From Robbsia sp. KACC 23696 (lineage in GTDB: Bacteria > Pseudomonadota > Gammaproteobacteria > Burkholderiales > Burkholderiaceae), in contig NZ_CP156626.1 of assembly GCF_039852015.1 (NCBI RefSeq), positions 960,249 through 1,024,248 on the forward strand: DNA of 64,000 nucleotides, written 5' to 3'. Shown one piece after another: positions 37,101 to 47,553 of this stretch. The translations under genes were made by a program, and so were the position numbers. The number at the start of each line of letters is the position of its first letter. Position 1 is the first letter of the stretch. The notes below the pieces were generated by a model that had not been told where the DNA came from, searched no databases, and worked only from the letters and a program-made list of their open reading frames with translations.

Positions 37101-38319
37101 GACGAATCCGAACACGATCAATGCGACGCGCCAGGTCATGATGAACTGGGGTTACAAGGCGCAGCGTGCCGGTAACGACCTGTTCAAGCGCCTGGCACGC
37201 AAGCAGGCGGCCCATCCGCCGGCCACCGTCGGCAAGCCGCCGGTGTCAGAGCAGGTCATCCACTTCGTGAACCGGAAGATGCCGGGCAACCTGCCGAAGA
37301 AGACGGCGCGTGCCTTGCTCGATATCGAGGACAACAAGATCGTCCCGATCATTCGTGACCCGAAGGGCACGACGGCGGATACGGAGGCGGTCTTCTATTT
37401 CCCGGGTTGCGGCTCGGAGCGGCTGTTCTCGCAGGTCGGACTGGCGACGCAGGCGATGCTCTGGCACGCCGGCGTGCAGACGGTATTGCCCCCGGGCTAT
37501 CTGTGCTGCGGCTATCCGCAACGTGGCTCGGGGCAGTTCGACAAGGCCGAGAAGATGATGACGGACAACCGTGTGTTGTTCCATCGCGTCGCGAACACGT
37601 TGAACTACCTCGACATCAAGACGGTGGTGGTGTCCTGCGGTACCTGCTACGACCAGCTGGCCACCTACGAATTCGACAAGATCTTCCCCGGCTGCCGGAT
37701 TATCGACATCCACGAATTCCTGCTGGAAAAGGGCATCAAGCTGGACGGGGTGAAGGGCACGCGATACATGTATCACGACCCGTGCCATACGCCGATCAAG
37801 ACGATGGATCCGGTCAAACTCGTCAATCAGCTGATGGGCAGCGAACACGACGGCTACAAGATCGAGAAGAACGATCGCTGCTGCGGTGAGTCCGGCACGC
37901 TGGCCGTGACGCGTCCGGATGTATCGACGCAAGTCCGGTTCCGCAAGGCGGAGGAAATGCGCAAGGGTGAGGCGCGCGTGCGGCAGATCTCCGTGCCGGT
38001 GGTGGCCGCGCCGGTCACGCCCGCCGCTACGACTGTCACGCCGGTCACGCCGGTCACGCCGGCCGTCGGCACCGACCTGGCGGTGGTGACGCCGATCGCG
38101 CCGGTGCTGGCCGACGCGCCCGCGACGTTCGACGGCGACGTCAAGATCCTGACGAGCTGCCCGTCCTGCCTGCAAGGCCTGACGCGTTACGACGGCGACG
38201 TCGACGTCAGCGCCGACTACATCGTCGTTGAAATGGCGCGCGCCGTCCTGGGCGAAAACTGGATGGTAGAGTACGTCAACAAGGCGAACGCGGGCGGCAT
38301 CGAGCGGGTGCTCGTATGA
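34189..38319 (+). CDS. Large FAD/Fe-S oxidoreductase (DUF3683; D-lactate dehydrogenase-like)
   Basis: This 1376-residue multidomain protein has an N-terminal DUF3683 part, an FAD_binding_4 domain from about residue 198 ([17 protein letters not shown]) and an FAD-oxidase C domain with [12 protein letters not shown]. Two 4Fe-4S motifs follow: [11 protein letters not shown] near 860 and [11 protein letters not shown] near 923. Two cysteine-rich CCG segments ([10 protein letters not shown] near 1070, CCGESGT near 1230) and CPSCLQG near 1323 close it. Probably a D-2-hydroxyacid dehydrogenase feeding the electron chain. A VTP-repeat insert lies near 1265-1310. ATG 34189 replaces an unlikely 89-residue Arg-rich extension. 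Confidence 0.88.
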   Translation: MNAPQIFDQNGMPVAVGSGVDPHGELRLREIPYNYTSFSDREIVIRLLGDDAWQALSVLREERRTGRSARMLYEVLGDIWVVRRNPYLQDDLLDNPRRRQMLIDALSHRLAEIDKRRREDLREHNDDIGRDRAARVEQLIAAARRAVGEFADEFAKTAELRKRAARLLGKHTQKDNIKFDGLSRVSHVTDATDWRVEYPFVVLTPDTEQEIAALIRSCFELGLTVIPRGGGTGYTGGALPLTPFAAVINTEKLEQLGDVETTMLPGLSTPVATIFSGAGVVTRRVTEAAEKAGFVFAVDPTSLDASCVGGNVAMNAGGKKAVLWGTALDNLAWWRMIDPNGDWLEVTRLEHNMGKIHDIEVAKFELHWFDGHYAPGEKLLRKETLDIAGRRFRKEGLGKDVTDKFLAGLPGVQKEGCDGLITSARWVLHKMPAHTRTVCLEFFGQPRDAIPSIVEIKDYLFQTSKEGGAILAGLEHLDERYLRAVGYATKSKRNAFPKMVLIGDIVGDDPDKVAQATSEVVRMANGKSGEGFVAVNAEARKRFWLDRSRTAAIAKHTNAFKINEDVVIPLNRMGEYTDGIERINIELSLKNKLQLVEALDAFFARGDLPLGKSDDANEIPSAELLEDRVTHALDLLTQVRARWTYIQAHLDQPLSDAAPALRELGLAHLESAFADRLAAQPDATLFDVAQDRTVRISWKQEIRAELRKIFNGGEFKPILDETQAIHKRVLRGRVFVALHMHAGDGNVHTNLPVNSDNYAMLQDAHAAVARIMKLARSLDGVISGEHGIGVTKLEFLTEDEIAEFRDYKRRVDPEGRFNKGKLMDGADLRNAYTPSFGLMGYESLIMQQSDIGAIADSVKDCLRCGKCKPVCATHVPRANLLYSPRNKILATSLLVEAFLYEEQTRRGVSIKHWDEFNDVADHCTVCHKCVTPCPVKIDFGDVTMNMRNLLRKMGKKKFNPGSSAAMFFLNATNPNTINATRQVMMNWGYKAQRAGNDLFKRLARKQAAHPPATVGKPPVSEQVIHFVNRKMPGNLPKKTARALLDIEDNKIVPIIRDPKGTTADTEAVFYFPGCGSERLFSQVGLATQAMLWHAGVQTVLPPGYLCCGYPQRGSGQFDKAEKMMTDNRVLFHRVANTLNYLDIKTVVVSCGTCYDQLATYEFDKIFPGCRIIDIHEFLLEKGIKLDGVKGTRYMYHDPCHTPIKTMDPVKLVNQLMGSEHDGYKIEKNDRCCGESGTLAVTRPDVSTQVRFRKAEEMRKGEARVRQISVPVVAAPVTPAATTVTPVTPVTPAVGTDLAVVTPIAPVLADAPATFDGDVKILTSCPSCLQGLTRYDGDVDVSADYIVVEMARAVLGENWMVEYVNKANAGGIERVLV

Positions 38320-38774
38320 GTTCCCACGCCGATTGCCCGCTGTGCACGACCGATGGCGGCGAGGTGGTCTGGCGTGATGCGGTCATGCGTGTCGTGCTGG
38401 TGGACGACGCAGACTATCCGGGCTTTTGCCGGGTGATCTGGCAGGATCACGTCGCGGAGCTTAGCGACCTCGACGCCACGTCGCGCGCGCAGTTGTTCGA
38501 TGCGATCGTCGTCGTCGAGCGCGTGCTGCGCGCGCGGCTGCGGTGCGACAAGGTCAACGTGGCCAGCCTCGGCAATATGGTGGCGCACCAGCATTGGCAC
38601 GTCATACCGCGTTTTCGGGACGATGCCCATTTCCCGCAGTCGGTGTGGTCGGCGCGTCAGCGCGACGTCGCCCCGACGCTGCTGGCGGCACGCCAGGCGC
38701 TGACGGTCGGTCTGGCCGAGGCCTTGCGCGGCGCGCTGGCGCAGTCGTTCGCGCCGCTGGCGTCCCGTCCCTGA
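38316..38774 (+). CDS. HIT family hydrolase
   Basis: The 152-residue protein has the histidine triad H91-Q-H93-W-H95 and an N-terminal CPLC pair typical of short HIT proteins. The family hydrolyses nucleotide phosphoramidates or dinucleoside polyphosphates. It is coupled to the preceding oxidoreductase gene (ATGA at 38316), and this adjacency is, to my knowledge, usual in Burkholderiaceae. Confidence 0.9.
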   Translation: MSSHADCPLCTTDGGEVVWRDAVMRVVLVDDADYPGFCRVIWQDHVAELSDLDATSRAQLFDAIVVVERVLRARLRCDKVNVASLGNMVAHQHWHVIPRFRDDAHFPQSVWSARQRDVAPTLLAARQALTVGLAEALRGALAQSFAPLASRP

Positions 38775-38848
38775 GCGCCGGGAACGTGCGCGTGCGGCAC
38801 GGAAGTCATTGCACGCGACGCCGCACTAACGGAATCGGAGCCTAAAAG

Positions 38849-39262
38849 ATGGCGGGACTCGAAAAAGACACACCTATTCCCACTGGCCTTGTGCTGCACA
38901 AAGCCTCCGCGGTGCTGGAAGTGCAATACCCCGATGCGCAGTATCGCCTGCCGTTCGAGCTGCTGCGGGTGTACTCTCCGTCGGCGGAGGTGCGCGGTCA
39001 TGGCGTGGGGCAGGAGGTGTTGCAAACGGGCAAGCGTGCGGTGCGGGTCACGCGGATCGACGCGGTCGGGCATTACGCGATCCGGCTCGGATTCTCCGAC
39101 GGCCATGACACCGGCATTTACTCGTGGGATTATTTGTACATGCTGGCGACACGGCAGGACGCACTGTGGCAGGATTACCTGTTGCGCCTGGATGCCGCTG
39201 GAGCGAGCCGGGACGCGGCAACGGACACGGGCATGGCCGCGCCGTCGGCTGGCACGGCATAG
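38849..39262 (+). CDS. DUF971 (GBBH-like N-terminal domain) protein
   Basis: The 137-residue protein has the DUF971 pattern: LHKASAVLEVQYPDAQYRLPFELLRVYSPSAE, then VRVTRIDAVGHYAIRLGFSDGHDTGIYSWDYL (given in parts only as family landmarks). The domain occurs alone near Fe-S and ubiquinone genes in proteobacteria; its function is unclear. It lies upstream of ubiE in the same direction, 89 bp apart. The C-terminal 20 residues are Ala/Thr-rich. Confidence 0.85.
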   Translation: MAGLEKDTPIPTGLVLHKASAVLEVQYPDAQYRLPFELLRVYSPSAEVRGHGVGQEVLQTGKRAVRVTRIDAVGHYAIRLGFSDGHDTGIYSWDYLYMLATRQDALWQDYLLRLDAAGASRDAATDTGMAAPSAGTA

Positions 39263-39351
39263 AGGATGCACGCCGACGTTTCCCATGAAAGGGGCGTCGG
39301 GCGGGCAGAAAGACGGTTATAAAGAGACAAGAGGACGCGAGGCATGACGCG

Positions 39352-40083
39352 ATGAGCAAGACCCATTTCGGATTCAGCACGGTCGACGAGAACGAGAAGG
39401 CGCAGAAGGTCGCAGGCGTCTTCCACTCGGTCGCGCAAAAATACGACGTGATGAACGACCTGATGTCCGGCGGGTTGCATCGTGTCTGGAAAGCTTTCAC
39501 GATCGGCCGCGCGAACGTGCGTCCGGGCCAGAAGGTGCTCGACATCGCGGGCGGCACGGGCGACCTCGCCGCCGCGTTCGCCAAGGCGGCGGGTCCACAC
39601 GGCGAAGTCTGGTTGACCGATATCAACGGCTCGATGCTCCGCGTCGGCCGCGACCGTCTGCTGGATCGCGGGATCGTCACCCCGGCCTTGCTCTGCGATG
39701 CCGAGAAGCTGCCTTTTCCGGATAACTACTTCGACGTGGTGACCGTCGCCTTCGGCCTGCGCAATATGACGCACAAGGACGCGGCGCTGGCGGAAATGCG
39801 TCGGGTGATCAAGCCGGGCGGCAAGGTCATGGTGTTGGAGTTTTCGAAGGTCTGGGGCCCGCTGACGAAGGCATACGATGTGTATTCCTTCAAGCTGCTG
39901 CCCTGGCTCGGCGAACGCATCGCGGGCGACGCCGAAAGCTATCGTTACCTCGCCGAGTCGATCCGGATGCACCCGGATCAGGAATCGCTGAGGGACCTGA
40001 TGGCCGGTGCGGGGCTGGAATCGGTGCAGTATTTCAACCTGACGGGCGGCATTGTCGCGCTCCACCAGGGCACCAAATTCTGA
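39352..40083 (+). CDS. ubiE: Ubiquinone/menaquinone biosynthesis C-methyltransferase
   Basis: The 243-residue SAM-dependent methyltransferase shows [13 protein letters not shown] (SAM motif I), then the UbiE signatures [17 protein letters not shown] and [22 protein letters not shown]. It methylates the 2-polyprenyl benzoquinol ring in ubiquinone synthesis. Length is normal. It stands before the Tim44-like, ubiJ and ubiB genes. Confidence 0.97.
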   Translation: MSKTHFGFSTVDENEKAQKVAGVFHSVAQKYDVMNDLMSGGLHRVWKAFTIGRANVRPGQKVLDIAGGTGDLAAAFAKAAGPHGEVWLTDINGSMLRVGRDRLLDRGIVTPALLCDAEKLPFPDNYFDVVTVAFGLRNMTHKDAALAEMRRVIKPGGKVMVLEFSKVWGPLTKAYDVYSFKLLPWLGERIAGDAESYRYLAESIRMHPDQESLRDLMAGAGLESVQYFNLTGGIVALHQGTKF

Positions 40084-40221
40084 TTTACTTCGTTACCTTT
40101 CAGTTGTATGCTTATTGAAAGGTTGCGCGAGATAGTAGCGCAACAACGCCTTGTCTTCTGCGCCGGATACGTCGTGCGCGATGTCGGGTGGCCAATCCAG
40201 CATGCCAATTGCGAGGAACGT

Positions 40222-41322
40222 ATGTCTAAAGCAGGAATCGATACGGTGCGATCAGTCGCCCGTTCATTGATCGCATCACTGAGCGGATCGCTGCGGCGCG
40301 TCAAGCTGCCCGCGATCAAAGTGGGCGCGCTGACCGTTGTGGCCGTCTTGGCTTTCGCGGCGATGAGCGAACACGCCGACGCGCGCCGTATGGGAAGCAG
40401 CCGGAGCATGGGTCGCCAATCGCCGATGGTGTCGCAGCAGGCGCCATCGCGTGCCGCGCCGCAGGCGCCGACGGCAGCCGCCAAGCCGGCGACGCCACCC
40501 CCGGCAGCCGCACAGCCGGCGCGTAACCGTTGGATGGGCCCGCTTGCCGGTCTCGCCGCTGGTCTGGGCATTGCCGCGCTGTTGTCGCACTTCGGCCTGG
40601 GCGGCGCCTTCGCCGGTGCGATGGCCAATATGATCGTCATCGCGCTGATCGCTTTCGTCGCAATCTGGCTGATTCGGAAATTCATGTCGCGTCGTCAACC
40701 GACGTCCCAGACGCCGGCTTATGCGGCAGCGGGCAGTGGTCAGTCTGGCGGCATGGGCGGTATCGGATCGAATGGCTCGTCGAGCCGTTTCGATGGGGCT
40801 GCCTCGACGCAGAGCGCGCCGTCCGGCCAAGCGTCCGGCTGGAGCGATGCCCCGGGTTCGGCGGCGGGTCTTGCCGGCGGTGCCTTCGGTACGGCATCGA
40901 CGCCGGGTCAGGCGTCTGCCGGTGCGATGCCGCAAGGGCAGTGGGGCGTGCCGGGCGATTTCGACCAGACGACCTTCCTGCACAATGCAAAAGTCTATTT
41001 CGTCCGGATGCAAACGGCCTGGGATTCGTCTGATCTCGACGATCTGCGCGACTTCACGACGCCGGAAATGTTCGCCGAGCTGCGCCTCGATCTCCAATCA
41101 CGTGGCGAGACCGAGAATCGCACCGATGTGGTCCGCGTAGATGCCGAGTTGATGGGCATCGAGGACACGGCCACCGAGTTCCTCGCCAGCGTCCGTTTCA
41201 CCGGACTGATCCGGGAAACGAAGGGCGCCGCGGCGGAAGAATTCGCCGAGGTCTGGAATCTGGTCAAGCGGAAGAACGAGCAAGCAGGGTGGTTGTTAGC
41301 CGGGATTCAACAACTGCATTGA
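40222..41322 (+). CDS. Tim44-like domain membrane protein
   Basis: The 366-residue product starts at ATG 40222 (GAGGAAC upstream). It has a first hydrophobic segment at about residues 32-48 (ALTVVAVLAFAAMSEHADA, possibly a cleaved signal), an Ala/Pro/Gln-rich linker, and two adjacent TM helices near 108-152. A Gly/Ser-rich linker and a C-terminal Tim44-like domain (about 235-365; NAKVYFVRMQTAWDSSDL) follow. The family is widespread in proteobacteria next to ubi genes, function uncertain. An intrinsic terminator follows. Confidence 0.88.
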   Translation: MSKAGIDTVRSVARSLIASLSGSLRRVKLPAIKVGALTVVAVLAFAAMSEHADARRMGSSRSMGRQSPMVSQQAPSRAAPQAPTAAAKPATPPPAAAQPARNRWMGPLAGLAAGLGIAALLSHFGLGGAFAGAMANMIVIALIAFVAIWLIRKFMSRRQPTSQTPAYAAAGSGQSGGMGGIGSNGSSSRFDGAASTQSAPSGQASGWSDAPGSAAGLAGGAFGTASTPGQASAGAMPQGQWGVPGDFDQTTFLHNAKVYFVRMQTAWDSSDLDDLRDFTTPEMFAELRLDLQSRGETENRTDVVRVDAELMGIEDTATEFLASVRFTGLIRETKGAAAEEFAEVWNLVKRKNEQAGWLLAGIQQLH

Positions 41323-41342
41323 TCGAACTGCCCTACAATAGG

Positions 41343-41378
41343 AGCCCGCTTCGCGAATTCCGCGGGGCGGGCTTTTTC
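41343..41378 (+). terminator. Rho-independent terminator before ubiJ
   Basis: AGCCCGC (41343-41349) pairs with GCGGGCT (41367-41373), with an inner CGCG/CGCG pairing, then TTTTTCCTTTT. It ends the Tim44-like gene only about 20 bp before the ubiJ start. Confidence 0.85.
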
Positions 41379-41398
41379 CTTTTGTGCTCTTTGTGCTG

Positions 41399-42202
41399 AT
41401 GCGCGTCGCTACTCTTCCCGTTCCGTCTTTCCAAGCGGCGGTCAATCACTTGTTGCGCCGCGAGTCCTGGGCCCGCGCCCAGCTCGTTCCGTACGCCGGC
41501 CGGCGTGCGCGTTTGCACGTGTCGCCGTTGACCTTCGACGTGCTTGTCGCGGAAGACGGCTTGTTGGCCGTTCCCTCGACGCTGCGTGACGCGGCACCGG
41601 CCGCGCAGGCCTGGCGTGATGCCGTTGCGCGTGCCGATCGCCCGCACTCGCCTGCCAGCGCCGCCGTCCCTGGCGCGGGTCTGCAGGCGGCTGTCGATGG
41701 CCCAGGCAGTCGTGCAGGCGCGGCCGCTGACGATCGCGCCGATGTCGAAATCACCGTGCTCCCGGACGCGATTCCCGCCTTGCTACGTTATGGCCCCTCG
41801 GTGCTGATGAAGCATGTGCGCATCGAGGGCGATGCCGAGTTCGCGCAGGCGCTCGGCCGGTTGGCCGAGCATCTGCGCTGGGAGCCGGAGGAGGACCTGG
41901 CGCAGTGGCTCGGTGACGCGCCCGCCTATCGCGTCGTACGTGGTGTGCGACACGTTGGCGCGCAGCTGCGTCAACTGGCCGAAAGTGCCGCCGGCCAATT
42001 GGCCGAATACCTGCTGGACGAGCGCCCGCAACTGGTGCGCACGCGTGTCAACGATGCGTTCGGCGCCGAGGTCGACGCCACCGCGCATCGCATCGCATCG
42101 CTGGAAGCGCGCATTGCGCGCCTGGAGCAACAACGCTCGGCGGGCAACAACCGGACGCCCGCCTTGCCGTCCCCCCTCACACAAACCGGAGCGCCGCGAT
42201 GA
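41399..42202 (+). CDS. ubiJ: Ubiquinone biosynthesis accessory factor UbiJ (SCP2-like)
   Basis: The 267-residue protein has an SCP2-like lipid-binding N-terminal half with an Ala-rich insert (near residues 75-115), and a C-terminal coiled coil ([14 protein letters not shown]), the UbiJ layout. UbiJ binds ubiquinone intermediates in the cytosolic Ubi complex. ATG 41399 is chosen; GTG 41384 would add five residues. It overlaps ubiB (ATGA at 42199), the usual pairing. Confidence 0.85.
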   Translation: MRVATLPVPSFQAAVNHLLRRESWARAQLVPYAGRRARLHVSPLTFDVLVAEDGLLAVPSTLRDAAPAAQAWRDAVARADRPHSPASAAVPGAGLQAAVDGPGSRAGAAADDRADVEITVLPDAIPALLRYGPSVLMKHVRIEGDAEFAQALGRLAEHLRWEPEEDLAQWLGDAPAYRVVRGVRHVGAQLRQLAESAAGQLAEYLLDERPQLVRTRVNDAFGAEVDATAHRIASLEARIARLEQQRSAGNNRTPALPSPLTQTGAPR

Positions 42203-43785
42203 TGCGTACCTTCCGGTTATGGAAGATCATTTTCACTCTGATCCGTTTTGGCCTGGACGAGGTCGTGTTGTCAGGCTTCCCGCAACGCCGTATCCGGCTG
42301 CTGGTCCGTCTGATGACGATCGGCCGCCGGCTCCATGCCCCGCGCGGTGAACGTCTGCGGCTCGCGCTGGAAAGCCTGGGCCCGATTTTCGTCAAGTTCG
42401 GTCAGATGTTGTCGACGCGACGCGATCTCCTGCCCGCCGACATCGCCAATGAATTGGCGAAATTGCAGGATCAGGTGCCGCCTTTCGATTCCGACGTCGC
42501 CGTCGCCTTGATCGAACGTGCGCTCGGGCGTCGTATCGAAGACATGTATGACGAATTCGAACGCGTGCCGGTCGCCAGCGCCTCCATTGCGCAGGTGCAC
42601 TTCGCCAAGTTGAAAGCCGGCGAGCATGCCGGCAAGCCCGTCGCCATCAAGGTGCTGCGCCCGGGCATGCTGCCGGTGCTCGAAAGCGATCTGGCGCTGA
42701 TGGGCGATGTGGCACGGATGGCGGAGCGGTTCTGGGCCGATGGTCGACGGCTGCGTCCGCGCGAGGTCGTGGCGGAATTCAACAAATACCTGCACGACGA
42801 GCTGGACCTGATGCGGGAAGCGGCGAACGGCAGCCAGTTGCGGCGGAATTTCGCCTCGACGGACCTGCTGATGGTGCCGGAGATGTATTGGGATTACTGC
42901 TCGGCGACGGTGTTGACGATGGAACGGATGGTCGGGGTGCCGATCAGTCAGATCGAACGTCTGCGCGCCGCCAATGTCGATATCCCCCGCCTCGCGCGCG
43001 AGGGTGTCGAGATTTTCTTCACGCAGGTGTTCCGCGACGGCTTCTTCCACGCCGACATGCATCCGGGGAATATTCAGGTCAGCCTGGATCCGGATTCGTT
43101 CGGCCGCTATATCGCATTGGACTTCGGCATCATCGGTACGCTGTCGGATTTCGATAAGAATTATCTCGCGCAGAACCTGCTGGCCTTCTTCAAGCGCGAC
43201 TACCATCGCGTCGCGATGCTGCACGTCGAGTCGGGCTGGGTGCCGGCGAAGACGCGTGTCGAGGAGTTGGAAGGGGCAATCCGCGCGGTGTGCGAGCCGT
43301 ATTTCGATAAGGCGCTCAAGGACATCTCGCTGGGACAGGTGCTGATGCGCTTGTTCCAGACGTCGCGCCGCTTCCAGGTCGAGATCCAGCCGCAATTGGT
43401 GCTCCTCCAGAAGACCTTGTTGAATGTAGAAGGGCTGGGGCGCGATCTCGATCCGGAGCTGGATCTCTGGCAGACGGCCAAGCCGTATCTCGAAAAGTGG
43501 ATGATCAATCAGATCGGCTGGCGTGGCTGGTACGATCGCCTGAAGGTGGAAGCGCCGCAGTGGAGCAAGACGTTGCCGCAGGTGCCGCGGCTGGTCCACG
43601 CGATGCTCAGCGAGCATGGCCGGCTCCGGCAAGGCGGTCAGGCCGACGAGCTGATGCTGACGTTGATCCGGGAGCAGCAGCGTACCAATCGCCTGCTGCG
43701 CGGCGTGATCGTGTTCGGCGTGGCGGTGGGCGTGGGCATTGCGCTGACCAAGATCTGGCTGGCCAGCACCTTCGGGATCCTCTGA
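42199..43785 (+). CDS. ubiB: Ubiquinone biosynthesis regulatory kinase-like protein UbiB
   Basis: The 528-residue atypical kinase/ATPase of the ABC1/ADCK family has [20 protein letters not shown] (KxGQ motif), [22 protein letters not shown] and ALDFGIIG. C-terminal TM helices (near 495-522) anchor it at the inner membrane. It supports ubiquinone synthesis. It is translationally coupled to ubiJ. Confidence 0.96.
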   Translation: MMRTFRLWKIIFTLIRFGLDEVVLSGFPQRRIRLLVRLMTIGRRLHAPRGERLRLALESLGPIFVKFGQMLSTRRDLLPADIANELAKLQDQVPPFDSDVAVALIERALGRRIEDMYDEFERVPVASASIAQVHFAKLKAGEHAGKPVAIKVLRPGMLPVLESDLALMGDVARMAERFWADGRRLRPREVVAEFNKYLHDELDLMREAANGSQLRRNFASTDLLMVPEMYWDYCSATVLTMERMVGVPISQIERLRAANVDIPRLAREGVEIFFTQVFRDGFFHADMHPGNIQVSLDPDSFGRYIALDFGIIGTLSDFDKNYLAQNLLAFFKRDYHRVAMLHVESGWVPAKTRVEELEGAIRAVCEPYFDKALKDISLGQVLMRLFQTSRRFQVEIQPQLVLLQKTLLNVEGLGRDLDPELDLWQTAKPYLEKWMINQIGWRGWYDRLKVEAPQWSKTLPQVPRLVHAMLSEHGRLRQGGQADELMLTLIREQQRTNRLLRGVIVFGVAVGVGIALTKIWLASTFGIL

Positions 43786-43888
43786 GCTGTCGGCTGCCGA
43801 CGACGGTTTTGCCCGTTGAGGCAGGCCGTTTGCAGCTATAATTCAACGCTTTGCGAGTTGCTACACGTTTTCAATAGGGTATTGGGTC

Positions 43889-44275
43889 ATGCCGATCTAC
43901 GCGTACCGCTGTGAATCCTGCGGTTTCCAGAAAGATGTCCTGCGCAAGATGTCGGACCCGCCGCTGACGGATTGTCCGAGCTGCGGCAAGTCGACCTTCC
44001 AGAAACAAGTCACTGCCGCCGGCTTTCAATTGAAAGGTTCGGGTTGGTATGTGACGGATTTCCGCGACAACGGCAATAAGGGCGCCAGCAGCACGACGAC
44101 ACCGTCGAGCGGCTCGGATGGCGCCGGCACGCCGTCGGGCGGTAACGCCGAGAGCGGCGGCAGCGGCTCCTCGGGCGGCGAGGCCAAGCCGGCGGCCCCG
44201 GCAGCGGCGCCGGCTGCGGCATCGACGCCGGCACCCCCCGCGGCACCGGCTGGCGGCGGATCGAACGCATCCTGA
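43889..44275 (+). CDS. FmdB family zinc-ribbon protein
   Basis: The 128-residue protein has an N-terminal zinc ribbon (MPIYAYRCESCGFQKD, then CPSCG) covering the first 60 residues, and a low-complexity Ser/Gly/Ala/Pro tail. FmdB-like proteins are thought to be regulatory; their role is not settled. Placement before a DUF502 gene and aspS is the standard order in this family of bacteria. Confidence 0.92.
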   Translation: MPIYAYRCESCGFQKDVLRKMSDPPLTDCPSCGKSTFQKQVTAAGFQLKGSGWYVTDFRDNGNKGASSTTTPSSGSDGAGTPSGGNAESGGSGSSGGEAKPAAPAAAPAAASTPAPPAAPAGGGSNAS

Positions 44276-44336
44276 GCACCAGCGCGTCCTGCGGTCCCAT
44301 GCGGCGACGAAGGGGAACGCGCCGACGGAAAAATCG

Positions 44337-45113
44337 ATGACGACGAAGAAAACGCTGAAAACCTACTTTTTGACCGGCTTGCTGGTCCTGGTGCCGCTGG
44401 CGATCACGCTGTGGGTGCTGGGCCTGGTGATCGGCACGATGGACCAGACGTTGCTGCTGCTACCCGAATCGTGGCAGCCCGACACCTGGCTCGGCGTGCA
44501 CGTGCCGGGCATCGGAGCGGTACTGACGCTGGCGTTCATCTTCGTCGTGGGTCTGCTGACGCAGAATTTCATCGGCCAGACGCTGGTCAAATGGTGGGAT
44601 TGGCTGCTTCGGCATATTCCGATCGTCGGGCCGCTATACACGAGCATCAAGCAGGTTTCGGATACCTTGTTGTCGAGCAGCGGCAATGCCTTTCGCAAAG
44701 CGCTGCTGATCGAGTATCCCCGCAAGGGGTCCTACACGATCGCCTTCCTGACCGGCGTGCCGGGCGGGGATGTGGCCGAGCAGCTCAATGGCGATCACGT
44801 GAGCGTGTATGTGCCCACTACGCCGAATCCGACGTCGGGCTTCTTCCTCATCGTGCCGCGCGCGGAAGTGGTCGAACTGGATATGTCGGTGGACGCGGCA
44901 TTGAAATACATCGTGTCGATGGGTGTGGTGTCGCCGGTATCGCCGCCGCGGCGTGTGCCGGAGCCGACACTGGAGGCACTGGCCGCGGCAGCTGCCACCA
45001 AGCAGGCGGCAACCGCGACTGCCCCATCGCGCAACCCGTCAGGCGGGCCGGGCGGTGACAGCATCACCGCGCAAGACGCGGCGGGAACGAATCACGCGAC
45101 GCGTGGCGACTGA
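44337..45113 (+). CDS. DUF502 inner-membrane protein
   Basis: The 258-residue protein has two TM helices (about residues 8-34 and 60-80) and a conserved domain (IPIVGPLYTSIKQVSDTLLS, then TPNPTSGFFLIVP) typical of DUF502. The C-terminal 55 residues are Ala/Thr-rich and variable. The molecular function is not known. ATG 44337 is chosen; the open frame upstream overlaps fmdB in another frame and is Arg-rich. Confidence 0.9.
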   Translation: MTTKKTLKTYFLTGLLVLVPLAITLWVLGLVIGTMDQTLLLLPESWQPDTWLGVHVPGIGAVLTLAFIFVVGLLTQNFIGQTLVKWWDWLLRHIPIVGPLYTSIKQVSDTLLSSSGNAFRKALLIEYPRKGSYTIAFLTGVPGGDVAEQLNGDHVSVYVPTTPNPTSGFFLIVPRAEVVELDMSVDAALKYIVSMGVVSPVSPPRRVPEPTLEALAAAAATKQAATATAPSRNPSGGPGGDSITAQDAAGTNHATRGD

Positions 45114-45197
45114 GCGGCTTCGGCCGCACGGTCGCGCGATGCACACAGCGTGCATCGGACGCGTCGCCATTACTGAATGAATCACAGAGTCAACGAG

Positions 45198-47003
45198 ATG
45201 ACCACTTCGATGAGAACCGAATATTGCGGCCGGGTGGCCGAGCATCTGCTGGGGCAAACGGTGTCCCTGTGCGGCTGGGTCAGCCGCCGCCGGGACCACG
45301 GCGGCGTGATCTTCATCGATCTGCGTGACCGTGAAGGTCTGGTCCAGGTCGTGTGCGATCCGGATCGTGCGGAGATGTTCAAGGTCGCCGAAGGCGTCCG
45401 CAATGAATTCTGCGTTCAGGTGAAGGGTCTCGTGCGTTCGCGTCCGGACGGCACCGAAAATGCCGGCCTGACCAGCGGCAAGATCGAAGTCCTGTGCCAC
45501 GAACTGACGGTGCTGAACGCATCGGTGACGCCGCCGTTCCAGCTGGACGACGACAACCTGTCGGAAACCACGCGCCTGACGCATCGGGTCCTCGACCTGC
45601 GTCGTCCGCAGATGCAGCACAATCTGCGTCTGCGCTATCGCGTCGCGATGGAAGTGCGTAACCACTTGGACCGCCTCGGTTTCATCGACATCGAAACGCC
45701 GATGCTCACCAAGAGCACGCCGGAAGGCGCGCGCGACTATCTGGTGCCGTCGCGTACCAATCCCGGCCAGTTCTTCGCCTTGCCGCAGTCGCCGCAATTG
45801 TTCAAGCAATTGCTGATGGTGTCGGGTTACGACCGCTACTACCAGATCACCAAGTGCTTCCGCGACGAAGATCTGCGCGCCGACCGTCAGCCGGAATTCA
45901 CGCAGATCGACTGCGAAACCTCGTTCCTGTCGGAACAGGAAATCCGCGATCTGTTCGAAGTGATGATCCGCAACGTGTTCAAGAACACGATTGACGTCTC
46001 GCTCGCCGAAACCTTCCCGGTGATGGCGTACTCGGAAGCCATGCAGCGTTTCGGATCGGACAAGCCCGATCTGCGCGTCAAGCTCGAGTTCACGGAACTG
46101 ACCGACGCGATGACGGATGTCAGCTTCAACGTGTTCAGCAACCCGGCCAACTCGAAGGACGGCCGCGTGGCCGCGCTGCGCGTCCCGGGCGGTGCTGCCT
46201 TGTCGCGTGGCGATATCGATGCCTATGGCGAATTCGTCAAGATTTACGGCGCGAAGGGCCTGGCCTGGATCAAGGTCAACGATCTGGCCGCCGGCCGTGA
46301 CGGCCTGCAAAGCCCGATCGTCAAGAACCTGCACGATGCCGCCGTCGCCGCGATCCTGGAGCGCAGTGGCGCGCAGAACGGCGACATCCTGTTCTTCGGC
46401 GCGGACCGTGCCAAGGTCGTCAACGACGCGCTGGGCGCGCTGCGTCTGAAGATCGGGCACTCGGAGTTCGGCAAGAAGACGGGCCTGTTCGAAGCCGGCT
46501 GGCGTCCGCTGTGGGTCGTCGACTTCCCGATGTTCGAGTACGACGACGACAACGGCCGTTGGACCGCCTGCCACCACCCGTTCACGAGCCCGAAGGACGA
46601 GCATCTGGACTACCTGGAAACGGACCCGGGTCGTTGCCTGGCGAAGGCCTACGACATGGTGCTCAATGGCTGGGAAATCGGCGGCGGATCGGTTCGGATC
46701 TATCGCGAGGACGTGCAGAGCAAGGTGTTCCGCGCGCTGAAGATCGATGCGGAAGAAGCGCAGGTGAAGTTCGGCTTCCTGCTGGACGCGCTGCAGTACG
46801 GCGCGCCGCCGCACGGCGGTATCGCCTTCGGCCTCGACCGGATCATCACGATGATGGCTGGTGCGGACTCGATCCGCGACGTCATCGCCTTCCCGAAGAC
46901 GCAACGTGCGCAGGATCTGCTGACCCAGGCGCCGAGCGAAGTCGACGAGAAGCAACTGCGCGAGCTGCATATCCGTTTGCGCCAAGAGCAGAAGCCGGCC
47001 TGA
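45198..47003 (+). CDS. aspS: Aspartyl-tRNA synthetase
   Basis: The 601-residue class II synthetase has an OB-fold anticodon domain ([15 protein letters not shown]), motif 2 around [18 protein letters not shown], a GAD insertion domain, and motif 3 GIAFGLDRI near the C-terminus. It charges tRNA with aspartate, perhaps also tRNA-Asn if the enzyme is non-discriminating. ATG 45198 is preferred to ATG 45177 because homologues begin close to MRTEYCG. Confidence 0.97.
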   Translation: MTTSMRTEYCGRVAEHLLGQTVSLCGWVSRRRDHGGVIFIDLRDREGLVQVVCDPDRAEMFKVAEGVRNEFCVQVKGLVRSRPDGTENAGLTSGKIEVLCHELTVLNASVTPPFQLDDDNLSETTRLTHRVLDLRRPQMQHNLRLRYRVAMEVRNHLDRLGFIDIETPMLTKSTPEGARDYLVPSRTNPGQFFALPQSPQLFKQLLMVSGYDRYYQITKCFRDEDLRADRQPEFTQIDCETSFLSEQEIRDLFEVMIRNVFKNTIDVSLAETFPVMAYSEAMQRFGSDKPDLRVKLEFTELTDAMTDVSFNVFSNPANSKDGRVAALRVPGGAALSRGDIDAYGEFVKIYGAKGLAWIKVNDLAAGRDGLQSPIVKNLHDAAVAAILERSGAQNGDILFFGADRAKVVNDALGALRLKIGHSEFGKKTGLFEAGWRPLWVVDFPMFEYDDDNGRWTACHHPFTSPKDEHLDYLETDPGRCLAKAYDMVLNGWEIGGGSVRIYREDVQSKVFRALKIDAEEAQVKFGFLLDALQYGAPPHGGIAFGLDRIITMMAGADSIRDVIAFPKTQRAQDLLTQAPSEVDEKQLRELHIRLRQEQKPA

Positions 47004-47018
47004 GTCCGGCGTCGCGCG

Positions 47019-47504
47019 ATGGTGCAGACCGGACGTCCGCCGAAGATTCCCGAGTCGGTACTGGTGGTGATTCATACGCCGCTACCGGATATCGAAGTGC
47101 TCGTAATCGAACGCACCGACTTTCCCGGCTTCTGGCAATCGGTCACCGGCTCCAAGGACCACCTCGACGAAGCGATCTCCGAGACCGCGATGCGCGAGCT
47201 GGCCGAGGAGACTGGCATCGTCGTCGGCAGCGCGCGCGTGCCGCGTCGTGCGTTGCATGACTGGCAGCACGCCATCACCTATGAAATCTATCCCGTCTGG
47301 CGGCATCGCTATGCCCCGGGCGTGACGACGAACACCGAACATTGGTTCAGTGTCGAAGTGCCGCGCGATATCCCCATCGTCCTCTCGCCACGAGAGCACA
47401 CTGCCCACGCCTGGCTGTCCCTGCACGACGCAGCGGCCCGGTGCACCTCCCCCTCCAATGCCGCAGCCATCCTCGCGCTCCCCGATCGACTCGCCGGGCG
47501 CTGA
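47019..47504 (+). CDS. nudB: Dihydroneopterin triphosphate diphosphatase (Nudix)
   Basis: The 161-residue Nudix hydrolase has the box GSKDHLDEAISETAMRELAEETGI (positions about 43-66, with the REL-EE core). Position right after aspS, as in many proteobacteria, identifies it as NudB (FolQ), which removes pyrophosphate from dihydroneopterin triphosphate in folate synthesis. It lies 15 bp after aspS and just before clsB. Confidence 0.88.
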   Translation: MVQTGRPPKIPESVLVVIHTPLPDIEVLVIERTDFPGFWQSVTGSKDHLDEAISETAMRELAEETGIVVGSARVPRRALHDWQHAITYEIYPVWRHRYAPGVTTNTEHWFSVEVPRDIPIVLSPREHTAHAWLSLHDAAARCTSPSNAAAILALPDRLAGR

Positions 47505-47553
47505 GCGGCGCACCCCGCCCCGCGCCGAGGCCGATGCAGCGTCGGTGCAAGGC

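Noticed and set aside
34363..37215. 950-codon open frame on the minus strand, opposite the large FAD/Fe-S oxidoreductase gene
   Set aside because: It is antisense to a well-supported gene with many recognisable motifs. Long antisense frames are common in very GC-rich genes and the product has no domain.
45039..47075. 678-codon minus-strand frame opposite aspS
   Set aside because: Antisense to a highly conserved tRNA synthetase; compositional artefact.
47350..47553. 68-codon upstream extension of clsB overlapping nudB
   Set aside because: Pro/Ser/Arg-rich sequence in another frame of nudB; cardiolipin synthase homology begins after ATG 47554.
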